NCBI GenBank assembly: GCA_023665325.1 | Contig: JAMPED010000009.1 | Coordinates: 1 to 27,180 of the forward strand | Origin: Acetobacter sp. | Lineage (GTDB): Bacteria > Pseudomonadota > Alphaproteobacteria > RF32 > CAG-239 | Direction of reading: 5' to 3' | Length of the DNA: 27,180 bases | Shown here: positions 1-8,754 of the stretch, one piece after another | How the letters are laid out: each line of letters starts with the position of its first letter | How positions within the stretch are numbered: position 1 is the first letter of the stretch | Notes under the pieces: generated by a model | Database searches by the model: none | What the model was told of the DNA's origin: nothing | The model's input: only the letters and a program-made list of their open reading frames with translations | Translations under genes and position numbers: made by a program

Positions 1-48
1 AAACTATATTTATGTTATACAAAGAAATTTAGAAAATAGGGGGAATAA

Positions 49-420
49 ATGTCGACGGGAATAAGCGCTACAATGTTTAAAAAAATTACAGGTTTTTTAG
101 TTCGCCGCAAAAGTGGAGATATCAGCCCATCTGAGGCAGAAAAAATTCAAAAAGCATCGTATGCTTTGGTAAATGCAGATATTAAAAAGAAATTTTCCCC
201 AGTATATTTAAGTATACTGAATGGATTGGATAGTGATGAGAAACAAATCTTTGAAGCAACAGCATATTACCTTACCAAAATTGCGCAAAATAAATCAAAA
301 TATAAAGAAAATATCTTAAATATTATGGACGCAAAAGCAAAAGAAGGTGGCATAAATCCTGAATTTCGCGAAATACTAAAAAATGAAATACAGAAAATCA
401 CTTTAAAAAACAACCTTTAA
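49..420 (+). CDS. small helical hypothetical protein
   Basis: A 123-residue soluble, lysine-rich protein that I do not recognise. It has no signal peptide, membrane segment or catalytic motif that I can see. The composition and the spacing of hydrophobic residues suggest a compact all-helical protein. The start at 49 has a strong purine-rich ribosome-binding site (AGGGGG) about six bases upstream; an internal ATG at 73 (MFKK) is the alternative. It is followed by the cold-shock gene, which has its own promoter, so the two are probably separate units. The upstream 48 bases are AT-rich and may hold its promoter, but the window edge prevents a judgement. Confidence 0.6.
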   Translation: MSTGISATMFKKITGFLVRRKSGDISPSEAEKIQKASYALVNADIKKKFSPVYLSILNGLDSDEKQIFEATAYYLTKIAQNKSKYKENILNIMDAKAKEGGINPEFREILKNEIQKITLKNNL

Positions 421-434
421 ATGCACATTGTGTA

Positions 435-462
435 TTGACTATAAAATAAATAGTATTATAAA
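435..462 (+). promoter_or_regulatory. sigma-70-type promoter of the cold-shock gene
   Basis: TTGACT at 435-440 and TATAAA at 457-462 are separated by 16 bases. Transcription would start near 469, giving a leader of about 60 nt before the cold-shock start codon. Confidence 0.6.
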
Positions 463-469
463 TGAGGCT

Positions 470-489
470 GTTGAGCATCTATGCTTAAC
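470..489 (+). promoter_or_regulatory. 5' UTR hairpin of the cold-shock mRNA
   Basis: GTTGAGCA (470-477) pairs with TGCTTAAC (482-489) around a four-base loop, 8 bp with one G-U pair. It sits almost exactly at the predicted 5' end of the transcript. A 5'-terminal stem could stabilise the mRNA or act in temperature-dependent control, as structured leaders do for other csp genes; this role is inference. Confidence 0.4.
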
Positions 490-530
490 AGAGAAAGTGA
501 AACGTATTTATTTATTAGTAAGGAGACAAT

Positions 531-734
531 ATGACGACAGGTACTGTTAAATGGTTTAATTCCCGCAAAGGTTATGGCTTTATTCAACCTGAAAACGGTG
601 GAAAAGACGTGTTTGTACATATCACCAAATTAGAAGAAAAAGGGTTAAGAAAGCTATACGAAGGACAGCGCGTCAGTTATGAAATTTATGATGACCGCGG
701 GCGTACTGCTGCTGGAGCAATTGAAATTTTGTAA
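531..734 (+). CDS. cold-shock protein, CspA family
   Basis: A 67-residue single cold-shock (OB-fold) domain, the usual size for the CspA family. It has RNP1-like KGYGFIQP (residues about 13-20) and RNP2-like DVFVHIT (about 26-32), the aromatic surface that binds single-stranded RNA and DNA. Such proteins melt secondary structure in mRNA, acting as RNA chaperones and sometimes as transcription antiterminators in the cytoplasm. The start follows a good ribosome-binding site (AAGGAG). It has its own promoter and a terminator immediately downstream, so it is monocistronic. Whether it is cold-induced cannot be told from the sequence; many family members are constitutive. Confidence 0.95.
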   Translation: MTTGTVKWFNSRKGYGFIQPENGGKDVFVHITKLEEKGLRKLYEGQRVSYEIYDDRGRTAAGAIEIL

Positions 735-755
735 TTAAAGATGGCTACGGACGTT

Positions 756-786
756 AAGCCGCACCTTTGTATAGGGCGGCTTTTAT
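756..786 (+). terminator. intrinsic terminator after the cold-shock gene
   Basis: AAGCCGC and GCGGCTT form a 7-bp stem followed by a T-rich run. An upstream GGCT (743-746) could compete for AGCC in the 5' arm, a minor alternative fold. Confidence 0.7.
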
Positions 787-821
787 CTATTTATAGTCAA
801 TATTTTTTTATTTACATCTGA

Positions 822-842
822 TAAATATTCTGCTAAATATTC
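822..842. repeat. short direct repeat upstream of the ABC transporter
   Basis: TAAATATTC occurs at 822-830 and again at 834-842, a 12-base period, in the AT-rich gap before the ABC transporter gene. It could be a tandem operator but may be chance in such AT-rich DNA. Confidence 0.3.
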
Positions 843-905
843 AATGTTGCGAATGGTAGACCAAATATCAATCGCTAGAGTATAAATTATATATTAGGAA
901 GTCTG

Positions 906-2675
906 ATGTTTCAAAAGTTAAAAGCTAAATTTTTAAGCTTAAATATTGTTGTAAATTATAAAAAGATTTTACCCTATATTAAACCATATTGGGGCAGAGC
1001 GCTCACTGCAGTGTTGATAACTATCCCTATTGGTTCAATGGATGCTGTGATTGCGTGGGCACTAAAACCATATATGGATACAGTAATGGTTGAAAAAAAT
1101 ACATTCGGTTCATCCACATATTTTATTCCATTGCTGATAATTATTTTTAGCTCACTTCAAAGTTTATTAACATACACAGCAACATACCTGAATACGTGGG
1201 TGGGGCAAAAAGTGGCAATGGATGTTAAAAAGAAATTGTTTAGCAAGTTAATGCATTACAATGCTAGTTTTTTTGATAAAAATACATCAGGCGATATAAT
1301 CTTTCGATTCAATAGTGATGTCGATACTGCTTGTAGTGGCTTGCTAAATAATATGAAATTATTTACAACGCGTTTATTCTCTTCTATTTCTTTGATTGCT
1401 GTTTTATTTTATAATTCTTGGCAATTAGCAATTGTTGCAACACTCGTCCTTTTAGGAGCACTTTATCCTTTGACCAGAGTTCGCCGCCGAATTAAAAGTT
1501 TAATGGATAAATCTGTATTTTCTGGTGCAGCAGTAATGACTCATTTTAACGAAACTTATAATGGTAATAGAATTATTTCTTCATATAATTTATATGATTA
1601 CCAAAATAAACGTTTTTGTACAACATTGGATAGTGTTTTCAAACTTGGAATGAAAATGATACAACGCACAGGAATGATGTCTCCGATTATGCATTTTATT
1701 GTATCGTTTGGTATTGCTGCCGTAATTTGGTTGGGTTCTTACTTAATTGTGACACACCAGATAACTTCAGGAAGCTTTGTTTCATTTATTGCAGCTTTAA
1801 TTATGTTGTATAATCCAATTAAAAGTATAGGTAATAATTTTAATAGTGTCCAATTAGCATTACTCGCAATGGAACGTGTTTTCACGGCTTTAGAAAGAGT
1901 ACCAGAGATTAGAAATTGTGAATTACCAAAAACATTGAAGAATCTAGATGGTTGCATTGAATATAAAGATGTTTGTTTCTCGTATGTTAAAAACAAACCT
2001 GTTCTGAAAAATGTAAATTTAAAAATAAAAATAGGTGAAACCATTGCATTTGTAGGTAATTCAGGAGGCGGAAAAACAACAATGGTAAACTTATTGCCGC
2101 GTTTTTATGATGTAACCGGTGGAAAGGTTTTGATTGATAATACAGATATTCGAGAGTTTGATATAGATTCGCTACGTGATAATATTGCTATAGTTTTTCA
2201 AGATAATTTCTTGTTTGGAGGGACGATTCGCGATAATATTATACTAGGTAAAGAAGATGCTACAGAAGAGGAAATTCAAAATGCAGTAAAAAGCGCTTGC
2301 CTTGATGAATTTATCAAAACACTTGATAAAGGATTAGATACAGAAATTGGCGAAAGAGGGGTGCTTCTTTCTGGTGGGCAAAAACAACGCATTGCGATTG
2401 CCCGTGCATTTATTAAAAATGCACCAATTGTTATTTTGGATGAAGCAACATCTGCGTTGGATAATAAATCGGAAGCAATAGTGCAACAAGCAATAGATAA
2501 TTTGATGGCAGATAGAACTGTATTTATTATTGCACACCGTTTGTCAACAGTACGTAATGCTGATAAAATTGTTGTTGTTAACTACGGCGAAATTGCCGAA
2601 ATAGGTTCACACGATGAATTGATAAATAAAGAAAATGGTATATATGCAGCTTTATACAAAACTCAATTGCATTAA
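906..2675 (+). CDS. MsbA-like ABC exporter (fused permease and ATPase)
   Basis: A 589-residue half-transporter of the type that works as a homodimer in the inner membrane. The N-terminal half holds about six transmembrane helices (roughly residues 30-310). The C-terminal half is the ATPase: Walker A GNSGGGKTT (about 382-390), ABC signature LSGGQKQRIAIARA (about 487-500), Walker B IVILDEATSALD (about 504-515) and the H-loop histidine in IIAHRLST (about 541). Size and domain order match the MsbA/lipid-exporter class. Lipid A-core is a plausible cargo in a Gram-negative cell, but other lipids, peptides or drugs cannot be excluded. The start has a modest AGGA ribosome-binding site. The MIF homologue follows after 11 bases and is probably cotranscribed. 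Confidence 0.9.
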   Translation: MFQKLKAKFLSLNIVVNYKKILPYIKPYWGRALTAVLITIPIGSMDAVIAWALKPYMDTVMVEKNTFGSSTYFIPLLIIIFSSLQSLLTYTATYLNTWVGQKVAMDVKKKLFSKLMHYNASFFDKNTSGDIIFRFNSDVDTACSGLLNNMKLFTTRLFSSISLIAVLFYNSWQLAIVATLVLLGALYPLTRVRRRIKSLMDKSVFSGAAVMTHFNETYNGNRIISSYNLYDYQNKRFCTTLDSVFKLGMKMIQRTGMMSPIMHFIVSFGIAAVIWLGSYLIVTHQITSGSFVSFIAALIMLYNPIKSIGNNFNSVQLALLAMERVFTALERVPEIRNCELPKTLKNLDGCIEYKDVCFSYVKNKPVLKNVNLKIKIGETIAFVGNSGGGKTTMVNLLPRFYDVTGGKVLIDNTDIREFDIDSLRDNIAIVFQDNFLFGGTIRDNIILGKEDATEEEIQNAVKSACLDEFIKTLDKGLDTEIGERGVLLSGGQKQRIAIARAFIKNAPIVILDEATSALDNKSEAIVQQAIDNLMADRTVFIIAHRLSTVRNADKIVVVNYGEIAEIGSHDELINKENGIYAALYKTQLH

Positions 2676-2686
2676 AGGAGAATGAA

Positions 2687-3028
2687 ATGCCTTATTTAAC
2701 AGTTTATACAAACGTAGAAATAAAAGATGGTGCTGAATTGGCTGAAAAATCATCACAAGTTGTTGCAGAAACTTTACATAAACCGGTAAATTATGTTGTG
2801 GCAAATATTTTATATAATCCGATGATGGCACACGGTGGTAGTAGCCAAAATAAAGGTGCGCTGATTGAGTTGAAGTCTATTGGCTTAGGAGATAAAGATA
2901 AACTTGTCAGTAACTTAACATCATTTTTTGCAAAAGAACTGGATATTACTAATCAACAATATATAAATATCTCGCTGATAGATTGTCCGGCGGTATATAC
3001 CGCAGCCGCAGGCAAAACATTTGGATAA
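2687..3028 (+). CDS. MIF/phenylpyruvate tautomerase family protein
   Basis: A 113-residue homologue of macrophage migration inhibitory factor. Proline follows the start methionine and would become the catalytic N-terminal base. Other family landmarks are TNVE near the N-terminus, KP at mature position 31-32 (equivalent to Lys32 of MIF), MMAHGGSSQ, the LKSIG segment and INISLID. The family forms homotrimers and tautomerises keto/enol substrates such as phenylpyruvate or dopachrome. The CXXC redox motif of vertebrate MIF is absent, being GALIEL here. There is no signal peptide. A strong AAGGAG site precedes the start, 11 bases after the ABC transporter stop, so the two genes are likely one operon. 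The natural substrate is unknown. Confidence 0.88.
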   Translation: MPYLTVYTNVEIKDGAELAEKSSQVVAETLHKPVNYVVANILYNPMMAHGGSSQNKGALIELKSIGLGDKDKLVSNLTSFFAKELDITNQQYINISLIDCPAVYTAAAGKTFG

Positions 3029-3060
3029 AAAAATCCCTTGATATTTCAAGGGATTTTTTT
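3027..3060. terminator. bidirectional terminator between the MIF gene and der
   Basis: AAATCCCTTGA and TCAAGGGATTT form a long perfect stem with A-runs on the left and T-runs on the right. It therefore works for both convergent transcripts. Confidence 0.85.
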
Positions 3061-4433
3061 TATTCCGCGTATGGATTATCAGCTTTTCGAACTGTAATTC
3101 TTATTGGAATTCCTCGTAGATTAAATGTTTCTCTAAGCTGATTCGTCAGATACCGTAAATATGAGTCTGGTAATCCCTCAGGATTGCTAGAAAAAATATA
3201 AAATGACGGAGGTCTGGTTTTAGCTTGCGTGATATACTTAAGCTTAATTCGACGCTTATTTTTGCCAAGAGGAGCAGGATTGGCTTCTTGAACATCACGA
3301 AACCATTGATTAAGTGGTGCAGTAGCAATACGTGTATTCCAACGCTCATATACTTTAATAACAGCACTCAATAGTTTGTCTAAACCTCGCTTTTTTAGGG
3401 CAGAAATAGTAACAGTGGGAACACCTTCAGCTTGGGTTAGAGATGTTGCTAATTTGTCATTGAGTTTTTGCAAAGCCTCTTGCTTGTCTGCGATATCCCA
3501 TTTATTAACAGCCACAACTAAAGCTCTTCCTTCGTCTAATACTTTCCGAGCAATAGTTAAATCTTGCTTATCTAAAACACCATCAGCATCTAGTACCAAA
3601 ATAACAACTTGCGCCATATTTGCTGCATAAAATGTGCTTTCAACAGACATCTTTTCAATAGCACCAGTTACTCTCGCTTGTTTACGTAAACCAGCAGTAT
3701 CTACCAAGTTAATTTTCCATCCCTTCCATTCCCAACGAGAAGTAATAGCATCGCGGGTTAAACCAGCCTCTGGACCTGTCAACATACGTTCGTCGTTTAA
3801 AAGAGCATTAACCAAGGTAGATTTACCAACGTTCGGACGTCCAACAATGGCAATCTGAATCGGTTTTTTCTTTAATGTGTTAATATCCTCTATGGCATCA
3901 TTTTCCTGTATTTCTTCTATTGAGCTCATAGTCGATAATTTTTCTTCCAAATCTTTTAATTGTAAATATAATTCATCGAAACCAATACTATGTTCTGCAG
4001 AAAAAATAATTGGTTCACCAAGACCTAATTTATAGGCTTCATAAATTCCTTGTTCTTGCGCACGACCTTCACATTTGTTGGCGAGTAATAAAACTGGTTT
4101 TTCGCTTTTACGGACAAGGTCTGCAAAGTGTTCATCATAAGCCTGCATCCCCGCTCTAGCGTCAAAAAGAAACAAAACCACGTCAGCCTCTTCAATTGCG
4201 CGATGTGTTTGCTGCCACATTCTTTCTTCCATCTTGCCTTCAGTCGCTTCTTCGTAACCAGCTGTATCAATAATTGTCAGCTCTAAATCTTTGAGCTTTG
4301 TAACAACCTCCTTACGGTCACGTGTAACTCCAGGGAGATCGTGTACTAATGCAAGTTTCTTTCCGGCGAGTCTATTAAACAATGTCGATTTTCCAACATT
4401 TGGACGTCCCACAATTGCCAGTTTCAAAGCCAT
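3060..4433 (-). CDS. der: ribosome-assembly GTPase Der (EngA)
   Basis: A 457-residue protein with two GTPase domains in tandem, the hallmark of Der. Domain 1 has GRPNVGKST (about 8-16), DTAGYEE and NKCE. Domain 2 has a second GRPNVGKST (about 198-206), DTAGLRKQ and NKWD. The C-terminal ~100 residues form the KH-like RNA-binding domain. Der is essential in most bacteria and acts in maturation of the 50S ribosomal subunit. AAAGGA lies just upstream of the start. In E. coli der follows yfgM-bamB; here thyX lies between bamB and der, and der has a promoter of its own in the 89-base gap. Confidence 0.97.
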   Translation of the reverse strand: MALKLAIVGRPNVGKSTLFNRLAGKKLALVHDLPGVTRDRKEVVTKLKDLELTIIDTAGYEEATEGKMEERMWQQTHRAIEEADVVLFLFDARAGMQAYDEHFADLVRKSEKPVLLLANKCEGRAQEQGIYEAYKLGLGEPIIFSAEHSIGFDELYLQLKDLEEKLSTMSSIEEIQENDAIEDINTLKKKPIQIAIVGRPNVGKSTLVNALLNDERMLTGPEAGLTRDAITSRWEWKGWKINLVDTAGLRKQARVTGAIEKMSVESTFYAANMAQVVILVLDADGVLDKQDLTIARKVLDEGRALVVAVNKWDIADKQEALQKLNDKLATSLTQAEGVPTVTISALKKRGLDKLLSAVIKVYERWNTRIATAPLNQWFRDVQEANPAPLGKNKRRIKLKYITQAKTRPPSFYIFSSNPEGLPDSYLRYLTNQLRETFNLRGIPIRITVRKADNPYAE

Positions 4434-4475
4434 ATTAAATCCTTTATCAATGAAAAATAAACCAATTAGCTAGGA

Positions 4476-4504
4476 AATATAACACAAAGCTTTGAAATTT
4501 TCAA
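4476..4504 (-). promoter_or_regulatory. promoter for der
   Basis: On the minus strand TTGAAA (4504-4499) and TATATT (4481-4476) are 17 bases apart in the thyX-der gap. This would allow der to be expressed independently of the upstream envelope genes. Confidence 0.5.
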
Positions 4505-4522
4505 GCGTTAAAATTGAACGCC

Positions 4523-5437
4523 TTATGACTCTATAAATTCTTTATATTGTTTTTCAAAAAAGTGAGGATATAATTTATATAAATTTGTAAGTGCTTTTTT
4601 CATTACTACGCGAACCGACGGATGCGCTGCAGTATGACAGCGAAGGGCAAAAATATGTTTCCACTCCGCAATATTAGCCGTCATAATCATATCCGCTTTA
4701 CTGGAGTGCGGTAACATCATTCTTAGCTGATCTCCTTTTGCTCCAAGTGCAGCCAGTCGCATATATGATTTCTCAATGTACTCCATCGTGTTTAACCATT
4801 CAACATACATCGCAGAATCTTTTTCAATATTACACGGCTCAATCATTGTTAACTCGCTACCAAATTTTCCTTTTGAATAGTTGCAGTAACGAGTCGATTC
4901 GATAGAGAAGGATGCGAGTCTGTGTCTTGTAACATCTTTATATGCACCAATATCACAAATAGAATGTGTTGTGACGTAGTTATGTAATTCGGAAAATCGT
5001 GAAGACTGAATACCCTCAATTTTAACATCTGTAAAAGATTCTGATGCATTGGCTTTAATATAAAACAATGGATTACCAATAAGTAGTAAAAAGTCGTGAA
5101 TATCATATAGTCTAGCCAAATCTCTAAACGCACGAATGTTGCCTGAAACGATAATTAAACCCTGCTCAAGGGAAATATTCAATCCGCGAATATCTTTCAT
5201 CTCAAAAATTTGGTGGTTTTGTATGCTGTTAGGCATACTAAAAATTACATTAGCGTGCTCAATAACTGATTCGTGACCACTTTTCAAAATTCCAGTAATA
5301 AAAGGAATAGCTGTTTCATTAGTAATAAGATTCTCAGATTTATAACACGTCCGCCCACATCTCTCTATATGTGTACAGATATCTTCTAATTTATCCAAGC
5401 TATAGACTTCGCTTTCAGCACTCACTATTTTTACCAT
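4523..5437 (-). CDS. thyX: FAD-dependent thymidylate synthase ThyX
   Basis: A 304-residue protein with the ThyX signature RHRLASFSIES (about residues 171-181), matching RHR-x7-S, plus the following TRYCNYSK segment. ThyX makes dTMP from dUMP using methylene-tetrahydrofolate and FAD/NADPH, replacing classical ThyA. The N-terminal HESVIEHANVIFSM and the C-terminal LPHSSKADMIMTANIAEWKHIFALR are also typical. It is longer than the common 220-260 residue form, with extra sequence in the middle (around 85-150), as seen in some ThyX subgroups. It starts 12 bases after bamB and probably belongs to the same operon. The gene is not part of the yfgM-bamB-der cluster in model proteobacteria. Confidence 0.93.
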   Translation of the reverse strand: MVKIVSAESEVYSLDKLEDICTHIERCGRTCYKSENLITNETAIPFITGILKSGHESVIEHANVIFSMPNSIQNHQIFEMKDIRGLNISLEQGLIIVSGNIRAFRDLARLYDIHDFLLLIGNPLFYIKANASESFTDVKIEGIQSSRFSELHNYVTTHSICDIGAYKDVTRHRLASFSIESTRYCNYSKGKFGSELTMIEPCNIEKDSAMYVEWLNTMEYIEKSYMRLAALGAKGDQLRMMLPHSSKADMIMTANIAEWKHIFALRCHTAAHPSVRVVMKKALTNLYKLYPHFFEKQYKEFIES

Positions 5438-5449
5438 AGTTCTATTCCT

Positions 5450-6769
5450 TTATTTGAATACAATCACATCTGCATCATCAGAAACGGCAATCACTTTTTC
5501 TTGTGCTGCAATTAAACCATTACTAATGTCGATTCCTAAATCTGTTTTAGCGCGAAGAGCACCTGATGCCGCGTCAACTTTAATAATCCTACCATTTGAA
5601 AAAGCCAATAAAATCTGTCCGTTTAGCATCAGTGGCGGGGCAGCATAAATAGAAGCTTTACTATCACCATCATCAGATAAGTGTTCGTGCACATCTATTG
5701 ACCACATTACTTCACCATCATTTTTGTCAACAGCATAGAGAACATTTTTATTTGATATAACAAATAAATAATCTCCAGCAAGCAGCATATTTTGCATAGA
5801 ACCGATTTCTTTTTCCCATAACTTATCACCACTACGCATATCAATTGCTAACATAATATTACTATTACTAATAGCATATATAACCCCGTCTTGCACAATC
5901 GGATAAGCTCCAATAGTGTTAATTTCAGTAGAAGATGTAATTTGTTTATTAGAAACTAACATCTCAGACCATAAAGGTGTGCCGACAGCAGCATTCAAAA
6001 CAACAATTTCGCCATTAGAAAAACCTGCAATAACAACATTATCTTCTGAATCATACGCAGGAGTTGCTCCCCCCGCAATCACTGTGTCCTCGTGAGCCAC
6101 CCCAAAACGCCAAAGTTCTTGCCCATTTACTTTGTCTAATGCATAAAGTTTATTATCAACAGTTTGTATCAATAACATTTTTTCTGTAACTGCTGGTGCA
6201 ATACGAATCGGTGATTCCATAACTTTACGCCACTTAGGAGCTCCAGTTTCCACATTCATTGCAAAAACACCGCCAAATCCAGTTGTTGCAAATAGAGTAT
6301 TACCATCAACAGCAAGTCCTGATGCACGACTCTTTGTTTCCTTAAAACCACCAATATTTGCTGTTAAACTATTTTCCCATAAGCGTTCACCAGTGTTAAG
6401 ATCAAAAGAGCTAACAACCCCTTGACTGTCCATAACAAAAATGCGATTTCTACTAACAACAGGAGAGGCTAATAAAATATCCCGTTTACTAATACCTTTT
6501 CCAAAATTTTCGCCCCACAATTCTTGCAAAGTAAATCCAGCCTTCAGATTTCCTATAATGTGCTGAGGATTAACTCCAGCTTGTGCCCAAGAACTATTAT
6601 GATATGCTGCAGGTAAAACTGATATTTTTTTATTCTCTAAAGTATTATCACTATTCAAATTTCCCAAAGCAGAAATTCTAATACCTTCAGGGAGCTTTTT
6701 ATCCTGCGAGCAAGAAACCAAACTCAAAAACATACCGCATAAGCAAAGTCCTTTCCCAAACCAGTGCAT
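5450..6769 (-). CDS. bamB: outer-membrane assembly lipoprotein BamB
   Basis: A 439-residue lipoprotein with a signal peptide and lipobox LVSC, giving lipidated Cys20. The rest is a PQQ-type beta-propeller made of repeated blades with W-x-D/N-G and LDxxTGxxLW patterns (for example FDLNTGERLWE, LDKVNGQELWR, IDMRSGDKLWE, VDKNDGEVMWS). BamB is an accessory subunit of the Bam complex that inserts beta-barrel proteins into the outer membrane. AAGGAG precedes the start. It lies downstream of yfgM, the same order as in E. coli, which strengthens the call over other PQQ-propeller lipoproteins. Confidence 0.93.
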   Translation of the reverse strand: MHWFGKGLCLCGMFLSLVSCSQDKKLPEGIRISALGNLNSDNTLENKKISVLPAAYHNSSWAQAGVNPQHIIGNLKAGFTLQELWGENFGKGISKRDILLASPVVSRNRIFVMDSQGVVSSFDLNTGERLWENSLTANIGGFKETKSRASGLAVDGNTLFATTGFGGVFAMNVETGAPKWRKVMESPIRIAPAVTEKMLLIQTVDNKLYALDKVNGQELWRFGVAHEDTVIAGGATPAYDSEDNVVIAGFSNGEIVVLNAAVGTPLWSEMLVSNKQITSSTEINTIGAYPIVQDGVIYAISNSNIMLAIDMRSGDKLWEKEIGSMQNMLLAGDYLFVISNKNVLYAVDKNDGEVMWSIDVHEHLSDDGDSKASIYAAPPLMLNGQILLAFSNGRIIKVDAASGALRAKTDLGIDISNGLIAAQEKVIAVSDDADVIVFK

Positions 6770-6808
6770 ATCAAACTCCTTAATCTTAATTTAAATACAG
6801 ATAAATAA

Positions 6809-7528
6809 TTATTGTGCTTCGTTGATAGATGCCAACATATCGTTAATTCTGGCTTTAAATTCCTCTGAAATATTTGTATTTGCTAAAAGCTCTTGATAAA
6901 TATCTTTCGCTTTATTCATATCTTTGTTTTGGATTGCAGACATCGCTAAAAGTTCTTTTGCCATCACAGCCCAAGCACCATTCTTCTGAATAATCGGCAT
7001 TAAAAGGGTTTCAATTTCTTGATAATTTGATGTATCAACTTTATAGGTCGCAAGCTTAACCGCTGCAATTTCCCGAACCTTATCTGTAACAGTTTCATCT
7101 TGATAAATATTACCCAAAACCTCAAGTCCTTTATCTGTTTGATTATTTTCTAATAAAAGACTTGCAATCTGTAAATATGCCATATCACGATAAAGTCCTT
7201 TTTCTGTTGCAACAATATTTTCCAAGGCAACAATATTGTTTTCATAATCAGGCGTAGGTGCTAATGCTTGGACATATTGCACATTCTTTTGCTCAGCTTT
7301 ACTGATTCGCCATTGAGCGATTCTCTCATACCCGACAGCGAATGATAAAGCAACAACTAATACAGCTAAGATATAACCACCATATTTGTTAACAAGTTCT
7401 TTGAAACGCTCATTTCTAACCTCTTCATCAACTTCTTCAAAAAAGGCTTTTTCGGCATCCAAATTAAAATATTGTTTTCCGCCGTTTTCTTTATTTTCTT
7501 CATTTCTGCGTTTAATGTCTTTTGCCAT
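6809..7528 (-). CDS. YfgM-like inner-membrane TPR protein
   Basis: Start taken at 7528 (MAKDIKRR), with AAGGG about ten bases upstream; an in-frame ATG at 7546 adds six residues and is possible. A charged cytoplasmic N-terminus of about 50 residues is followed by one transmembrane helix (GYILAVLVVALSFAVGY). A periplasmic domain of helical TPR-like repeats comes next. This matches the YfgM family, which associates with the SecYEG translocon and periplasmic chaperones. The position directly upstream of bamB is the conserved neighbourhood of yfgM. The family call rests on topology and synteny more than on a unique motif. Confidence 0.82.
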   Translation of the reverse strand: MAKDIKRRNEENKENGGKQYFNLDAEKAFFEEVDEEVRNERFKELVNKYGGYILAVLVVALSFAVGYERIAQWRISKAEQKNVQYVQALAPTPDYENNIVALENIVATEKGLYRDMAYLQIASLLLENNQTDKGLEVLGNIYQDETVTDKVREIAAVKLATYKVDTSNYQEIETLLMPIIQKNGAWAVMAKELLAMSAIQNKDMNKAKDIYQELLANTNISEEFKARINDMLASINEAQ

Positions 7529-7605
7529 ATCTCTACTACCCTTCATTAAAAATATTTTCCTAAAATATAAACAAAGCTTTATCTTCTTGCAATTAAAAAC
7601 TCAAT

Positions 7606-8754
7606 TTAATTACCAACTAATTTGCGGATAACGAAATCTTTGAGCCACAGCAAGTCGTTAACAGGCAGTCGACCGCCAAAGGTAATAATTTTGTCATCGC
7701 TGATAACTGCAAGACTATATCGATCAATTGTTGGGTTATAGGAAAGTTCAATATTCTCAATTTTTTTAACGGGAATACTGTCTTGATTGCGTGCCGCACC
7801 AAAAAGAGTTTCCGTAATAGCAACTTTATCAGGGTGTATTTCCAGCTGATACGAACGGAAAAGTCTTGTTAAGTAGTAGATGACGATAAAGAAAAGAAAG
7901 GCACCTGTAATCCAGTATTTAACAGGAACAGTGGTGCCGCGGATTGTTAAATAAACACCTCCAGCAAGTAAGACGAAAATCGCTGAAACAGCAATAAATA
8001 AAAAGAGAGAACTAAAAATATCCCAATAAACACCGGTTGGTAGAATAACGGTATGATGTTTTTTTTCTTCAATTAAAAGAGTGTTAGGAGCTGGAAACTT
8101 ACCGCTGGCAATATAAGGAAGTTTACCACTGGCAGCAAGCTCTTGTAAAGATTTATCCAAGTCTGTATATTCACGCTGTACGAGTCCTCTATCTCCTACA
8201 CTTAAAGCAGGTAGCTTAAATGCTTTGGCGTAACTTTCCCAAATATTGCGAATGTTTCGATTGTTTGTTGAAATATAAAGTGGAATAATTTTGTCAGAGT
8301 CGCGATGATAGAGGTCTATAATATAGCGATTACGATTAAATATTCCTGTTTGAGTAAATAGAACACGGAGTCGAACTCCGATATAGTTATCTAAAGATTC
8401 AGTAATATAGTGCTTAACACCAATCGACGGTACATAAACAATAGAAAAATCTTTTCCATCAAAAGAAAAGCTTTTATATCTACTAAGTGAAAAAAACGAA
8501 CCAGCAATAAGACCCAAGCCGATAAGAATAGTGATGAAAGCAAATATCTCTACAGTTAAAAGAGATGTTTCAATTTTTCCTTCAGCTTTTAAAAAACTTA
8601 AAAGTTCAAAAAAGCCTAATCCTAGCAAGAAAAGCCCAAACAAGAAACCAGCCATAGACTTCAATAATGAAGTTCTGTCAACAACAGTAGCTGGATGTTT
8701 TTTTAAATCAAATTTTAAGTGTGAACTAAAGTGATCGGGAACGTGTACTAACAT
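7606..8754 (-). CDS. unknown membrane protein with duplicated 2TM + PH-like halves
   Basis: About 382 residues. The ATG at 8754 is preferred because GGAG lies six bases upstream; a TTG one codon earlier is less likely. It appears to be an internal duplication. Each half has a pair of transmembrane helices (about 31-50 and 64-86; then about 245-270 and 283-301). Each pair is followed by a beta-rich cytoplasmic segment of about 80 residues resembling bacterial PH-like domains (SFDGKDFSIVYVP in the first half, LEIHPDKVAITETL in the second). I do not recognise the family and assign no function. It is the first gene of the run leading to yfgM-bamB-thyX-der, so a role at the cell envelope is reasonable inference. 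Confidence 0.7.
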   Translation of the reverse strand: MLVHVPDHFSSHLKFDLKKHPATVVDRTSLLKSMAGFLFGLFLLGLGFFELLSFLKAEGKIETSLLTVEIFAFITILIGLGLIAGSFFSLSRYKSFSFDGKDFSIVYVPSIGVKHYITESLDNYIGVRLRVLFTQTGIFNRNRYIIDLYHRDSDKIIPLYISTNNRNIRNIWESYAKAFKLPALSVGDRGLVQREYTDLDKSLQELAASGKLPYIASGKFPAPNTLLIEEKKHHTVILPTGVYWDIFSSLFLFIAVSAIFVLLAGGVYLTIRGTTVPVKYWITGAFLFFIVIYYLTRLFRSYQLEIHPDKVAITETLFGAARNQDSIPVKKIENIELSYNPTIDRYSLAVISDDKIITFGGRLPVNDLLWLKDFVIRKLVGN

